Source: Microbacterium candidum
Lineage (GTDB): Bacteria > Actinomycetota > Actinomycetes > Actinomycetales > Microbacteriaceae
Reading direction: 5' to 3'
DNA length: 64,000 bases
Assembly: GCF_030315975.1 (NCBI RefSeq)
Contig: NZ_JASXSZ010000006.1
Coordinates: forward strand, 274,702-338,701
Numbering within the stretch: position 1 is the first letter of the stretch; each line of letters starts with the position of its first letter. Of this stretch, positions 24,488 through 33,595 are shown one piece after another. Below the pieces are notes generated by a model. That model was not told where the DNA came from, did not search any database, and worked only from the letters and a program-made list of their open reading frames with translations. The position numbers and the translations under genes are program-made.

Positions 24488-25618
24488 TCACTGGGGCCGT
24501 GCGTAGCGGGTCTGCGGACCCGACGGCAGCGCCACCAGCGGCATCGCGTCGTTCAGCCGCGTCGCCACGGCATCCAGATCGTCGTCGAAGAGATCGGCGT
24601 AGGTGTCCAGCGTCATCGCCGCGGACGCGTGCCCCAGCATCCGCTGCACGGCCTTGACGTTGGCGCCCGAGCTGATCGCGAGCGAGGCGGCGGTGTGCCG
24701 CAGATCGTGCGGAGTGAGCCGCGGGATCGACGGATCCAATGCCTGTGCGCGCCGGACCGCGTTGGCGAACCACCCCTTCTCGCCCGAGTTGCGCATGTGA
24801 TTGATGCCGTCGCCGAACAGCAGTCCCTCCGGGCCCTTGCCGGCGCACGCCTGCTCGATCAGGGGAGCGAGACGCTCGGGGTAGGGGACCGAGCGCTTCT
24901 CATGCGTCTTCGGCGTGCCGACGTGGATCTCGTACGCGATCATCACCGCGTTCTCCTCGATGACGAAGCGTCGACGCAGTCGGTTCACGCTGCGCACGCG
25001 CAGCCCCGTCGCCTCGCCCCACCGGAGGCCGGTGTACGCCAGAGTCAGGACAAGGGTCGGATAGGCCGAGCACGCCGCCAGGGCCGCCACCTGGTCATGG
25101 GAGAGATAGACGCGGCGCTTGCCTGGTCCGCTCCGAGGGAGATTGCGGATGTGCCGTGCCGGATTGTTCGAGAGGCGACGATCGTCGATGGCGACATCGA
25201 GGATGCCGGCGAGGACTCCCAGCGCGCGAAGAACGACCGTGCGCGACTTCTCCGTCGCGAGCTCTGACACCCAGTCCTGAACTTCAGACCGCCGGATCGA
25301 CCAGATCTCTCTGTCTGCCCAGACTGGCGCGACGTGGTTCTTCCACGCCTGCTCGAGCGTCATGTAGTACGAGGGCTTCGACATCGGCGGCTGTTTGGAG
25401 CGCAGCCAGCTGTCGGCGAACATCCTGACGGGAACCCGCGACGCCACCGGATCGATGTACTCGCCCTTCGACTTGGACACTGTGACCATGGAGAGGTAGA
25501 GCTGCGCGTCGCGGATCGTCGTGAAGCCGCGCTTCTGCGCTTCGGTGCTGTCTGGTTTGCGATAGCGCACGCGATAGCGGCGGCCCTTCACCGTTTCGTA
25601 CGAGGTGATGGTGCCCAT
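24488..25618 (-). CDS. int: Tyrosine recombinase (island integrase)
   Basis: Site-specific integrase of 376 residues. It has an N-terminal arm-binding AP2-like region (about 1-60: MGTITSYETVKGRRYRVRYR), a SAM-like core-binding domain (about 65-155) and a catalytic domain with R199 (TGLRWGE), K237, H304-x-x-R307 (HDLRHTAAS), H330 (LGHAS) and nucleophile Y340 (DTYADLF). All active-site residues are present. It is transcribed toward the tRNA-Arg att site 210 bases away. A perfect palindrome lies just upstream of its start (25659-25675). Confidence 0.95.
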   Translation of the reverse strand: MGTITSYETVKGRRYRVRYRKPDSTEAQKRGFTTIRDAQLYLSMVTVSKSKGEYIDPVASRVPVRMFADSWLRSKQPPMSKPSYYMTLEQAWKNHVAPVWADREIWSIRRSEVQDWVSELATEKSRTVVLRALGVLAGILDVAIDDRRLSNNPARHIRNLPRSGPGKRRVYLSHDQVAALAACSAYPTLVLTLAYTGLRWGEATGLRVRSVNRLRRRFVIEENAVMIAYEIHVGTPKTHEKRSVPYPERLAPLIEQACAGKGPEGLLFGDGINHMRNSGEKGWFANAVRRAQALDPSIPRLTPHDLRHTAASLAISSGANVKAVQRMLGHASAAMTLDTYADLFDDDLDAVATRLNDAMPLVALPSGPQTRYARPQ

Positions 25619-25658
25619 CTCGACCTCCGCTCATGCCGGCTCGACGGTCAGTATCCGT

Positions 25659-25675
25659 TCAGTGTCGGACACTGA
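25659..25675. promoter_or_regulatory. Perfect palindrome upstream of int
   Basis: TCAGTGTC-G-GACACTGA: 8-bp arms around a central G, 41 bases before the int start codon. Probably an operator for control of integrase expression. The half AGTGTC/GACACT also appears in the divergent excisionase/regulator promoter (45399-45404, 45448-45453). Confidence 0.6.
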
Positions 25676-26127
25676 TCGGGCGCCGTCAACGCGGCCGATG
25701 CGAGATGTGGACAGATGACGGACGACGTCGTCAACTGGCGTTGGGGGAGAGGGGGCGCCTCTCTCCGACGCCGAGAGTGTAGCGATCGATCGCGCCTCCG
25801 TTCTCGCCGCTCACTCCTTGCAGACTCCGCGCTGGCGCGCTCCGCTTAGCAGCCGTTCGACGACGAGCACTGCGCCGCGCCCCATCGCTGGGCCGCTGAT
25901 TGTCGGAGGAAGGGGGCTCAGTGGGAACTCGATGCTGCGATGCGAAGGGAGCAGCCGACTGGGCCGCTGGGTCCCGCGCAGTGGCAAGGAGTCGGACTCG
26001 GCTCAGAGGCCGAGATGATCGGGCTTCGGCTTGAGCTTGGAGCTCACTGCGACCATCGCACCGACGAGGACGAGTGCCTCCCGCCCCTCGTAGACTCTGA
26101 CCCACGTTGTGCACAGAGGAGCGGAAA
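25676..26127. other. Stretch without a supported gene
   Basis: About 450 bases between int and the next gene. The open frames here (for example 25731-26186 on the minus strand) have Arg/Ser/Pro-rich translations with no family resemblance and no ribosome site. A Shine-Dalgarno GAGGAG at 26116-26121 belongs to the gene at 26128. Nothing else is recognised. Confidence 0.6.
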
Positions 26128-26442
26128 ATGGCGAGGATCCAACGTATAGAGCACGGGACGCTCGACTCAAGATTCCACCCCACCACGGTTGTGTGCGCGG
26201 CACAGCTAGTCGAGGACCCGAATGGCGACGTACTCGTTCAACTCGCCAGCTTCGGGTCCGGATCGGCTGAGTCGAGTTCAAAACGTCACGTCACTCAGAC
26301 CTACCAGTTCGATCGAGCGGCCGCACAGAGCTTGTTGGGCTACTTCCTACGCGCGTTCGGGCACTCGATTGTCGACGAAGCGGGCGGGGATGTGCAGCAC
26401 GGCCAACGCTCTGATTCGGTCGAGGGGATGAGGGCGGTATGA
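26128..26442 (+). CDS. Hypothetical protein of actinobacterial islands
   Basis: 104-residue soluble protein (MARIQRIEHGTLDSRFHPTTVVCAAQLVEDPNG...). ATG 26128 is chosen for its strong GAGGAG site six bases upstream. The first half looks like a beta-rich fold (TVVCAAQLVEDPNGDVLVQLASFGS), the second has a QTYQFDRAAAQSLLGYFLRAF helix. I do not recognise a functional family. Its stop overlaps the ATG of the degraded vsr gene (ATGA), so it was once coupled to it, which hints at a link with the restriction system. Confidence 0.6.
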   Translation: MARIQRIEHGTLDSRFHPTTVVCAAQLVEDPNGDVLVQLASFGSGSAESSSKRHVTQTYQFDRAAAQSLLGYFLRAFGHSIVDEAGGDVQHGQRSDSVEGMRAV

Positions 26443-26928
26443 GGCTCCCGGGAGATGAACGGTCAGGTGACGGCACGTCCTGGGCGACCAGGGCACGTCG
26501 ATCGATGATCGCCAACCGGCGACGATGTCACTAGACCCGAGCTCGCCGTCCGGAGGCTACTCCACTCAGCTGGTCTGAGGTGTCGCGTTGACTATTCGCC
26601 TCTGGGAGATCGTCGACGAGCCGAAATAGTGCTCACGATAGCGCGCGTCGCTGTATTCATTGATGGTTGCTTCTGGCACGGCTACCCGGAGCACGCCACC
26701 CGTCCTCGCAGTAACAGCGACTATTGGACTCAGGAGCTGTACCGAAACACAGAACGCGACCGAGTGACCGATCGCGAGCTCGGCGAAGCAGGATGGAGCG
26801 TGCTTCGGTTCTGGAAGCACGAAGACGCTGCCCACATCACAGGGGCAGTCATCAGCAGTGCCCGCCGTGATGGAGATGAGACCCCGCGAATCGCGTGGGC
26901 CCACCAGTCAACCGCCGTCGCGGACTAG
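26439..26928 (+). pseudogene. Frameshifted very-short-patch-repair endonuclease (vsr)
   Basis: The frame from ATG 26439 reads ...GTSWATRARRSMIANRRR and then hits TAG at 26532. The next frame continues at about 26521-26530 as TRPELAVRRLLHSAGLRCRV and then VAVFIDGCFWHGYPEHAT, with the catalytic-region FxDGCFWHGxPxH of Vsr, through to the TAG at 26926-26928. Together these make one Vsr protein broken by a one-base insertion. A second, intact Vsr is encoded at 33596-34072. A sequencing error is possible; otherwise this copy is dead. Confidence 0.85.
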
Positions 26929-27086
26929 GCGTCGACGCGCACACGATTCGTCGGGACGACCAGCGCCCCGCCATGCGCCTGCGCGCCGACGTAGAGGAGG
27001 ATTGAGGCTGCAATCTCACGCATCAGCGCAGGCGGCACCGCGGTACCGATCATCGTCGCCAGGCTGGTGCGCTTCGAGATCGCATC
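26925..27086 (-). pseudogene. C-terminal fragment of a C5-cytosine methyltransferase
   Basis: The minus strand encodes KRTSLATMIGTAVPPALM and then REIAASILLY before a stop at 26925-26927. This is motif X of a C5-methyltransferase and closely follows the intact gene's KRADLATMIGNAVPPALM (27926-29188). Only about 54 codons remain; upstream the frame runs into unrelated sequence near 27100. The fragment is tail to tail with the broken vsr and shares the TAG/CTA bases, so both are remains of an older vsr-methyltransferase cassette. Confidence 0.85.
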
Positions 27087-27124
27087 TCTCACGACCTGCC
27101 CACTGCGGGGAACGCGTGCAGAAG

Positions 27125-27838
27125 TCAGAACAAGGTGGGCCGACCCTCCTCCGGTGCCGCGACGACGACCTCATCCGGCTGGGACTGTTTGCGGGCCGTC
27201 TTCGGTAATGATCGGAAGCTCGCCCGCGCGTCGAAGATCGACGCCGTGAGGGCGAGCATCTCGACGATTGAAGGCGCGTAGACGACAACCAGGGTGTGGC
27301 CTCGGCTGGAGTCGAGTCCGAGCCCGCAGCCGCTCTCGGCGATGAAGGGCTGGAGTAACCTCAAGCGATCTTCATCTGAGGCGAATAGCACCACCGGCTC
27401 GGGTGACCACGAGTGAGCCAGGTGTGACCGGCAACTGGCTACGGGATAGAACCCAAGTGCCGAGAGGACATGGCTCAGGCCGGAGACTCCCAAGTCAAGT
27501 CCCCAAAGGCAGTGCTGGTCTTCGGCGAGGGTTGCAGGAAGGTCTGCGAGCGCTTCAAGGTCTTCGATCTCGCCATCAGCGTCGATACCCTCGGCCGCCT
27601 TCGCTAGCTCCTCGAACTCGGCCTCATTGGCCGAGTGATTGGCGACCCACGCCGCCGCCTTCTGCTCCCAAAGCATGACGCCGCGTGCATCTGCGACGGG
27701 CGTGCCTGTAATCACGCGGACGTCGCGGAAATACAGCCCGGCGTATCCTTCTTCATCCATGTCGCTTGGCTTCGGAACCCAAAGATCTCCGAATGCTGGG
27801 AGAGACGAATCGACCTTGACTTCACGTCGCGGGTACAT
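27125..27838 (-). CDS. Conserved-looking hypothetical protein, defence island
   Basis: 237 residues, no signal peptide or membrane segment. An acidic N-terminal half (EFEELAKAAEGIDADGEIED) is followed by GLDLGVSGLSHVLSALGF and SCRSHLAHSWSPEPVVLFAS, a pattern with SCR-H and a beta strand. I have the impression of other proteins with SCRGH at this place but cannot name a family. It is separated by 87 bases from the methyltransferase on the same strand and may be the last gene of that operon, which would make it a possible fifth component. Confidence 0.55.
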   Translation of the reverse strand: MYPRREVKVDSSLPAFGDLWVPKPSDMDEEGYAGLYFRDVRVITGTPVADARGVMLWEQKAAAWVANHSANEAEFEELAKAAEGIDADGEIEDLEALADLPATLAEDQHCLWGLDLGVSGLSHVLSALGFYPVASCRSHLAHSWSPEPVVLFASDEDRLRLLQPFIAESGCGLGLDSSRGHTLVVVYAPSIVEMLALTASIFDARASFRSLPKTARKQSQPDEVVVAAPEEGRPTLF

Positions 27839-27925
27839 GCGAGCATTGTCGCGCCGAACGGGCGCAGTGCAGGGCGCCCTGCCGATCTTGGTACGACTTG
27901 GCCGAGCTCTTGAGCCGTGAGTTGA

Positions 27926-29188
27926 TCAGACAGCGAGTGCCAACTCGCCTCCGGTCATGGACGGTTCGAGCCTGAGTTGATCGATGGTGCCCGGCTTGAG
28001 CGCGAGTAAGTCGATGACCGCTGCACCGACTTCCCGCATCAACGCGGGCGGGACAGCGTTGCCGATCATCGTTGCAAGATCAGCGCGCTTCATGGCCACG
28101 CTGAAGGAGAAGTAGTCGGGAAAGCCCTGGATCCGAGCGGCTTCGTGGGCGGTGAGCGCTCGCAGCGCGCTCGGGTGCATGTATCGCCCCTGTCCGATGC
28201 TGCCAAAGCCGCTCGTGACCGTCTGGGCGGGATCGTTCCAACTCAGCCGCCCATACATCGACTTGTATGAGTGATTGCCGTCCTGATGGCACTTCGGGCG
28301 CCGTTCGTTTGGAAGGTCGAGGTCTCCCGACTCCTGCATGTACTCCATGCGCTCGATGTTCGCGGCACTCGCTTTCGGCGGCGTGTCATAGCCGGTAGGG
28401 TTCGTAAGCTCCTTCAGGTCGCCGATCGCCCACTCAAGATTGAACGATGAGTCCTCGGCTCGGGACGCGAGGTCGCTGAGCACGAGCTTCGGATCGATGC
28501 CTTCGACTTTCGACGCCAGGAGAACGTGGCGGCGACGCTTCTGAGCAACGCCGAGCGCGTGCATGCCGACCGTGGTGGTCGCGACGTCATAGCCGAGCTT
28601 CTCAAGGAAGTCGAAGGTGGTCTGTACAACTCCCGCGGTGTCGAGACGAACCGTGGGTACGTTCTCGATCAGGACGATCGAGGGCTCAAGAACCAGAGCC
28701 GCCCGAGCCATCTTCAGGTAGAGCTTGTTCTTCGGATCATCGCGACGCGTTCGGTTGTTAAGATCGCTGTGTCCTTGGCACGGCGGGCCGCCGAACAGCA
28801 GATGCGTTGTCCCAATCCTTTTCCGCGTCTTGAGCTCCGCCTCGGTGAGTTCATCGGTCAGCTCGCCATCAAAGTAATCTTCGACGGACGCCATCACCGC
28901 GTTCGCTCCGGGAAAGTTGGCTTGATACACGTCGACTGCGGCCTGCTCGAAGTCGACCGCGAGGCGCACATCGAGCGCGAGCCCGGCATCAGAGGCAGCC
29001 TGGGCGGCGCCCAGGGTGAGTCCTCCGCAGCCCGCGAACAGGTCCACGATTCGCAACGAAGGATCACCCGACTCGAAGGACGGACGAGCATTCTCCCGGA
29101 GGGGGAAGGCGGGGGCTGGGGTAACGGGCGAGGCTGGCATGTCGCTTGAGTTTAGTTCCGCCCTTGAGAAAACTCGAGCGGAAACCAC
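27926..29188 (-). CDS. dcm: DNA (cytosine-5-)-methyltransferase
   Basis: C5-methyltransferase of up to 420 residues that methylates one cytosine in its site using SAM. Motif I IVDLFAGCGGLTLG (47-60), motif IV GGPPCQGHSD with catalytic Cys137, motif VI ENVPTVR, motif VIII QKRRRHVLL, motif IX near TAHEAARIQGFPDYF and motif X MIGNAVPPALM are all intact. The target-recognition region (about 225-330) is short. The start is uncertain: GTG 29188 or ATG 29140; neither has a clear ribosome site. It is the third gene of the operon with the SNF2 and ParB-like genes. A Vsr enzyme is encoded nearby, as with Dcm-type enzymes. Confidence 0.93.
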   Translation of the reverse strand: MVSARVFSRAELNSSDMPASPVTPAPAFPLRENARPSFESGDPSLRIVDLFAGCGGLTLGAAQAASDAGLALDVRLAVDFEQAAVDVYQANFPGANAVMASVEDYFDGELTDELTEAELKTRKRIGTTHLLFGGPPCQGHSDLNNRTRRDDPKNKLYLKMARAALVLEPSIVLIENVPTVRLDTAGVVQTTFDFLEKLGYDVATTTVGMHALGVAQKRRRHVLLASKVEGIDPKLVLSDLASRAEDSSFNLEWAIGDLKELTNPTGYDTPPKASAANIERMEYMQESGDLDLPNERRPKCHQDGNHSYKSMYGRLSWNDPAQTVTSGFGSIGQGRYMHPSALRALTAHEAARIQGFPDYFSFSVAMKRADLATMIGNAVPPALMREVGAAVIDLLALKPGTIDQLRLEPSMTGGELALAV

Positions 29189-29232
29189 AATTGGGGAAAG
29201 TGCCCGACCGGAGGGCGCCTGTGGATGAAAGG

Positions 29233-31053
29233 TCAGTTCAGATGCCGGAGCAGATCAGCGAGCTCATCGCGGCTGAATCCAGCGGCGGCCGGACCGATCT
29301 GAACTCGGGTCAGGCGTTCGAGGGTGGGGTCGTTGAGCACCTCGTCCATAGCCCGTAGCTTCCGGCGCAGCGCGGCGTCGATACGCTCATCGATCGTTTC
29401 GATCCCCTGCAAGACGATCGCTCTCGCCGTGGTCCCCTGCGGCATCCCGACGCGGTGCGTCCGGTCGAGCGCCTGGAGGAAGAGCCCGGCGTTGAAGGTG
29501 CGGTCGACGTGTAACTGGGTTTGGCAGACATGGTGCAGGCTGACTCCCTCACCGAGGGTCTGAGGGGTGGCCAGCAGGACCGTGCAATCAGAATCGTGGC
29601 GGAACCGCCGCAGCTCACGCTCGCGATCGGTGGGTGCGCCAGGGTCGTGACGTGGGGTTGCTCCTGTAATCACCGCGGGTGCGTAAGGCTCCAGCAATCG
29701 CTGGAGCGCGTCGATATTTCCGAGGAAGTTTGTCCATATCAGCAACTTCTCGCCGCGCGAGGCGTAGTCGGCGGCATACCGGGCTGCAGCGAGCAGCTTG
29801 CCCGGTCTCGCGACGGCTCGGACATCGGCGATCAGCTCGGAGAGGGGGCGCCCGGCATCGATGTCACTCGGCCAGACCAACTCCCCGTCCGTCACCGGCT
29901 CCACAAGGGCTGGATTTGACGCGCACGCGATGAGGCGGGTCACGGCCTGCTGAACGTACTCGGGGTGTTCTGCCTGCAACTCCGGATTGTTCTTGAGGCC
30001 GCTGGCCAGCGCGTTGTACACGCGCATGTGCGCATCATCGAGCCGCACCGGCTCGATCTCAATGACAGCCTCGTCGAGCCCCAGCCCGTCCTTGGTGATG
30101 CGTACCCACGAGCGCTCGGCATGGGGAGTGTGCGTGCTTGCGAGTCGCGCGCCTTGACCGGGCCACGCAAGGTCGAGGATCGCGACGAGGTCCTCAGGCC
30201 CATTCGGCATGGGCGTCCCGGTGAGCACGAGTCGCGCGGCGGCGATCCCGGCCAAGTCCGCGGCGCCGAAACCGTGGAGACCATCCTTGCCCCGCTTCGC
30301 CCGGTGTGCCTCGTCGAACACGACCGCGAAGTGGCGCCCGTGCGACCATGCGTCGATCGCCGCGCGAACGCCGGGTTGCGCGGCGCGCTCGTAGTTGTAG
30401 ACCAAGACCTCGCTTCGTCGTGAAGGCGAGGTGGGCGCGAGCTCCACGACGGGGATGTCGCCCATCGCGAAGCAGTCCGTCGCCTCGTCCTCCCACGCTT
30501 CGTAGGCGCTCTGCGGAGCGATTACAAGCATGCGATCTACGAGCCCGGCGGCTCGCATCAGCGCGTAGACCGCGTAGGTCATGGTGGTCTTCCCGCTCCC
30601 GGGTACGGAGAAGTTTCCGCCGCCGCCACTCGAAACGAGCTGGGCGACGGCATCGCGCTGGGCTGGAAGCAGCTGACGGGCGAATCCTGCGTCACGAAGC
30701 GTCTGGTCAAGGTCTGCGCCGGCCCGCGTGGCGGGTGCCGCGAGTACTCGATCGACGGCACTCTGCACTGCCGACGCCGATCCTGCGGCTGCTCGAGCAT
30801 CCTGCGTCCAGTGCCATTCCCACCGTCCTGCGGGCCACGGACGGCTGAGGATGTCCGCCACATCACCGGCCTTCTCGACTGGCACAATAAGACGCCGATC
30901 ACCATCGTCGCTTGCGCCGGTCTGGAGTAGGAACTCCTGGGCGAGCGATAGCCAAGCCGACCGCGGCATCCCGGTCGGGGCGACGACAATGAGATCGCCG
31001 CCCCGACGAGATACGTTGCCTGAGGATCCCTCTTCGAGTGAGTCGTTCTCCAT
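29233..31053 (-). CDS. SNF2-family (SF2) DNA translocase/helicase
   Basis: 606-residue ATPase. The first 130 residues are unassigned. RecA-1 follows with Walker A GSGKT (152-156), DEAH (247-250) and TGTPMPN (278-284). RecA-2 carries LLIWTNFLGNIDALQRLL and the SNF2-type motif VI QALDRTHRVGMPQGT, which separates it from DEAD helicases. No nuclease motif is seen. The start is ATG 31053, five bases after the stop of the upstream gene; the methyltransferase follows after 44 bases. SNF2 motors act in DISARM class 1 (DrmD) and other restriction systems; here it probably moves along DNA to couple recognition with cutting. Confidence 0.9.
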   Translation of the reverse strand: MENDSLEEGSSGNVSRRGGDLIVVAPTGMPRSAWLSLAQEFLLQTGASDDGDRRLIVPVEKAGDVADILSRPWPAGRWEWHWTQDARAAAGSASAVQSAVDRVLAAPATRAGADLDQTLRDAGFARQLLPAQRDAVAQLVSSGGGGNFSVPGSGKTTMTYAVYALMRAAGLVDRMLVIAPQSAYEAWEDEATDCFAMGDIPVVELAPTSPSRRSEVLVYNYERAAQPGVRAAIDAWSHGRHFAVVFDEAHRAKRGKDGLHGFGAADLAGIAAARLVLTGTPMPNGPEDLVAILDLAWPGQGARLASTHTPHAERSWVRITKDGLGLDEAVIEIEPVRLDDAHMRVYNALASGLKNNPELQAEHPEYVQQAVTRLIACASNPALVEPVTDGELVWPSDIDAGRPLSELIADVRAVARPGKLLAAARYAADYASRGEKLLIWTNFLGNIDALQRLLEPYAPAVITGATPRHDPGAPTDRERELRRFRHDSDCTVLLATPQTLGEGVSLHHVCQTQLHVDRTFNAGLFLQALDRTHRVGMPQGTTARAIVLQGIETIDERIDAALRRKLRAMDEVLNDPTLERLTRVQIGPAAAGFSRDELADLLRHLN

Positions 31054-31058
31054 GGCGA

Positions 31059-33332
31059 TCAGCGGGATATGCGACTCGCGGCGCGGGCGTACGCCTTGCC
31101 TACCTGGAAGAAGTCGACCAGTGACTGCAGGACTGGGATGACCTCATCGACGAGGATCTCGTTGATGCCGATCTCCTCGTACACCGGCTCACCCCAGAGG
31201 TCGGGCGCGTAGTCCGTCTCAAGCGGAAGTTCATCGTTGGGCGGAGTGTGGCCCAGCAGCTCCCCAGGGAGTATCTCCTTGAGACGCTCCGATCCGAACT
31301 CGCCATCGCGAGCCCGCTTGAGCGAGTCGACCAGTTCCTGGACCAGTCGTGCGAACTCGGTCTGCGGGTTGTCCGACGTGGTGCGGGCGCCCAGCCAACG
31401 CTGGCGGAGATACACGTCCGTGAGCTCTTGATCGTCATCTCGATCAAGAGGGATGGTCTGCGCTGCGGACGCCGTGAGCGCGGCGATGGCGTCGGACAGC
31501 TCGGTGATGCCGACCTCGTGCTGCGCCATCGTGCGGAGCAGGATGCTCGGGTCGCTCGCCGAGATGTCGTTCGACTTACCACCGGCGCCGAGGCCCGTGC
31601 GTGACAGTGCCGTGCGCTGCGCGATGAGCCCCGGGTTGGCCATCAGCGCGAGGCCTCCGAGCGCCGCGATCGCGCGCTGTGCGGGCCCGGCGTTGTCAGG
31701 GTCGTCGTCCGCGCTGCGGCTGCTTCGCTCCGCCTGGGCGAGGGCAGTGAGCTCGGCGAGCGGCAGCGTCAGAAGCGACGGCCAGATGACTTCGTTCTCA
31801 TGCTCACTCGTCTTCCAGAACCAGCCGTGTCGGAAGGTCCCGAAGATGGCAGCCTGAATCGTTCCCTCCCAGCCGGACCCGTTGAGCCCGAGGGCCGCGA
31901 TCGCCTGGGCGGCAGCCACCTTCGCCCGATCGTCCGAATGTACACGCGTGCTGTTCAGGCGCAGGCGCTGGTTGACGATCTCAAGCGAGTCCACCGACGA
32001 ACTCTCGTCAGCCGGAGGCATTGCTGACTGCACGGTGAGCGCTGCCAGGAGCTTCGTCGTCGAGACGAGCAGGTTGCCGGGATTGCCGTCGTCCGTCTGC
32101 GGCGGACCACTCCATTCTGCAAGTGACTCGCCAAGCCACATCGAGCGCTCCGTCTGGCTGACGCGCGAATCCGCCACCAGGTCGTCCACAGCGCCGATCG
32201 CGATCAGGCCGAGGACGTCTGCGTCGTTCCACCGCTCCTTTGCCTTGCCAGGCATGTGGTAGCTCCGGATGAGCTCCTGCACCGTGTCCGACACCGGGTG
32301 CGCGAGCCCGCGACGTTCGGCGATGACGGGATCGGGGTTGACGGCGACGATCAGGTTGACCTCCATCGTCCGGATGAGCTGGAACGCGACCGCAGCCGGC
32401 GTGACCGCGGCGACAGACTCGACCCACCCTTCGACGTTGGTCGCACCGGGGAAGTACCCTGCGGCGGCGGTCGAGGAGAACTTCAGGCTCTCCGACAGGG
32501 TCGAGAGATCCTCGGCAGTGAGATCACGCAGGCGCGGTTGGGCACTGCGCAGCCAGCGCTCGGTAGCGACGCTGGCGACGTTCCGATTGGCGAGCACGTC
32601 CATCGCCGCGAGAGCGGAGAACAGGCGCTGCGCACCCTCAGCTGCCTGAGCGACCCATGCGCTTCCGGTCGCCGAGTTGAGCTGCGTCAGGACCACGTCA
32701 GGCGGATCGAGCACACCGAACTGGATGATGCTGTCGATGCGTCCCTTCTTCGGGCCGTCCGCTGCGGTGTAGTTTGACAGGCCGAGCAGACGGCGCTGCG
32801 CTGAGACGATCTCGATGACGCTCTCCGGCCCATCGACATCCATCGTGGGGAGCGACAGCAGCGGGTGGTCCTCCGCGGTGGTAACCAGATGGACCTCGCT
32901 GCCTCGCAGTTCGGACCCCATGCGACGGAGCGCGCGGCCGTTCAGCATCCAGGGGAAGATCAGCGGGGTGTTCACGGTGAGGCGGACGAAACGAAGAGTC
33001 CCGCTCTCGGTGCGCTTGGTCTGGATCTCGCCGAGCGCCTTCATGTTCCGGTCGGTGTCGGCGTTCAGAGCCTCCACCTGCCGCACGATGCCGAGGTCGA
33101 CCGCGTCCACCGCGATGCCGTGCTCCGCGGCGAACACCTCGCGGAATCGGCCGCCCAGCCGACTCAGCGGTGCGCCGTCATGCTCGTCAGGGCGGCCGGC
33201 CTCCGGGCGGAACGGGATCGGGAGTAGCTTGCGGTCCACGATGCGTGAGACGGGCGGTGCGGTCTCGGGATCCGCGAGCGGGCGCAGGACCCCCGCGCCG
33301 GTCTTGCTCTTGCTGGTTGTGGTGCGTGCCAC
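31059..33332 (-). CDS. Large protein with a ParB/DndB-like central segment, first gene of the methyltransferase operon
   Basis: 757 residues, no membrane segment. GTG 33332 is the start because GGAGGT lies 6 bases upstream; the open frame runs 54 bases further. Residues about 195-245 (RIDSIIQFGVLDPPDVVLTQ, then AAEGAQRLFSAL) follow the ParB/sulfiredoxin pattern (acting-site loop, P-x-V strand, then EG-QRL in place of G-RRL), as in DndB/DGQHR proteins. The rest is alpha-helical and unrecognised. It could bind or hydrolyse nucleotides, sense DNA or supply the nuclease. This protein is the main unknown of the system. Confidence 0.75.
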   Translation of the reverse strand: MARTTTSKSKTGAGVLRPLADPETAPPVSRIVDRKLLPIPFRPEAGRPDEHDGAPLSRLGGRFREVFAAEHGIAVDAVDLGIVRQVEALNADTDRNMKALGEIQTKRTESGTLRFVRLTVNTPLIFPWMLNGRALRRMGSELRGSEVHLVTTAEDHPLLSLPTMDVDGPESVIEIVSAQRRLLGLSNYTAADGPKKGRIDSIIQFGVLDPPDVVLTQLNSATGSAWVAQAAEGAQRLFSALAAMDVLANRNVASVATERWLRSAQPRLRDLTAEDLSTLSESLKFSSTAAAGYFPGATNVEGWVESVAAVTPAAVAFQLIRTMEVNLIVAVNPDPVIAERRGLAHPVSDTVQELIRSYHMPGKAKERWNDADVLGLIAIGAVDDLVADSRVSQTERSMWLGESLAEWSGPPQTDDGNPGNLLVSTTKLLAALTVQSAMPPADESSSVDSLEIVNQRLRLNSTRVHSDDRAKVAAAQAIAALGLNGSGWEGTIQAAIFGTFRHGWFWKTSEHENEVIWPSLLTLPLAELTALAQAERSSRSADDDPDNAGPAQRAIAALGGLALMANPGLIAQRTALSRTGLGAGGKSNDISASDPSILLRTMAQHEVGITELSDAIAALTASAAQTIPLDRDDDQELTDVYLRQRWLGARTTSDNPQTEFARLVQELVDSLKRARDGEFGSERLKEILPGELLGHTPPNDELPLETDYAPDLWGEPVYEEIGINEILVDEVIPVLQSLVDFFQVGKAYARAASRISR

Positions 33333-33595
33333 GATCTGACCTCCTCGGGTCATTCGGGCCCGTGCTGGTCGATCGTCAGAAGACACGCATCCAACATCGG
33401 CGTGGAGTCATCACGCCTGTTAAACACGAAACTTCCTCCATTCGAACCGGAACTTCGATCTCGGGCACCGCAACAGCTTCAGTCACTGCATTGGAACCCG
33501 CTCTGACCTCGGTACGGCACGAGCAGGGTTATCTGTTCGCCGCCACAGTATCAGACCCGATCGCCGATCCAGTCCATGACGCATAAATTGGTTCC
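33333..33595. promoter_or_regulatory. Divergent promoter region between the methyltransferase operon and vsr
   Basis: 263 bases between the GTG start of the minus-strand operon and the ATG of vsr. It holds the GGAGGT site of the large protein (33339-33344) and an AT-richer stretch around 33418-33440 (TTAAACACGAAACTTCC). No clear palindromic operator is visible by eye. Both transcripts must start here. Confidence 0.55.

Noticed and set aside
25731..26186. 151-aa minus-strand open frame after int
   Set aside because: Low-complexity Ser/Arg/Pro translation, no ribosome site, overlaps the start of the better-supported gene at 26128.
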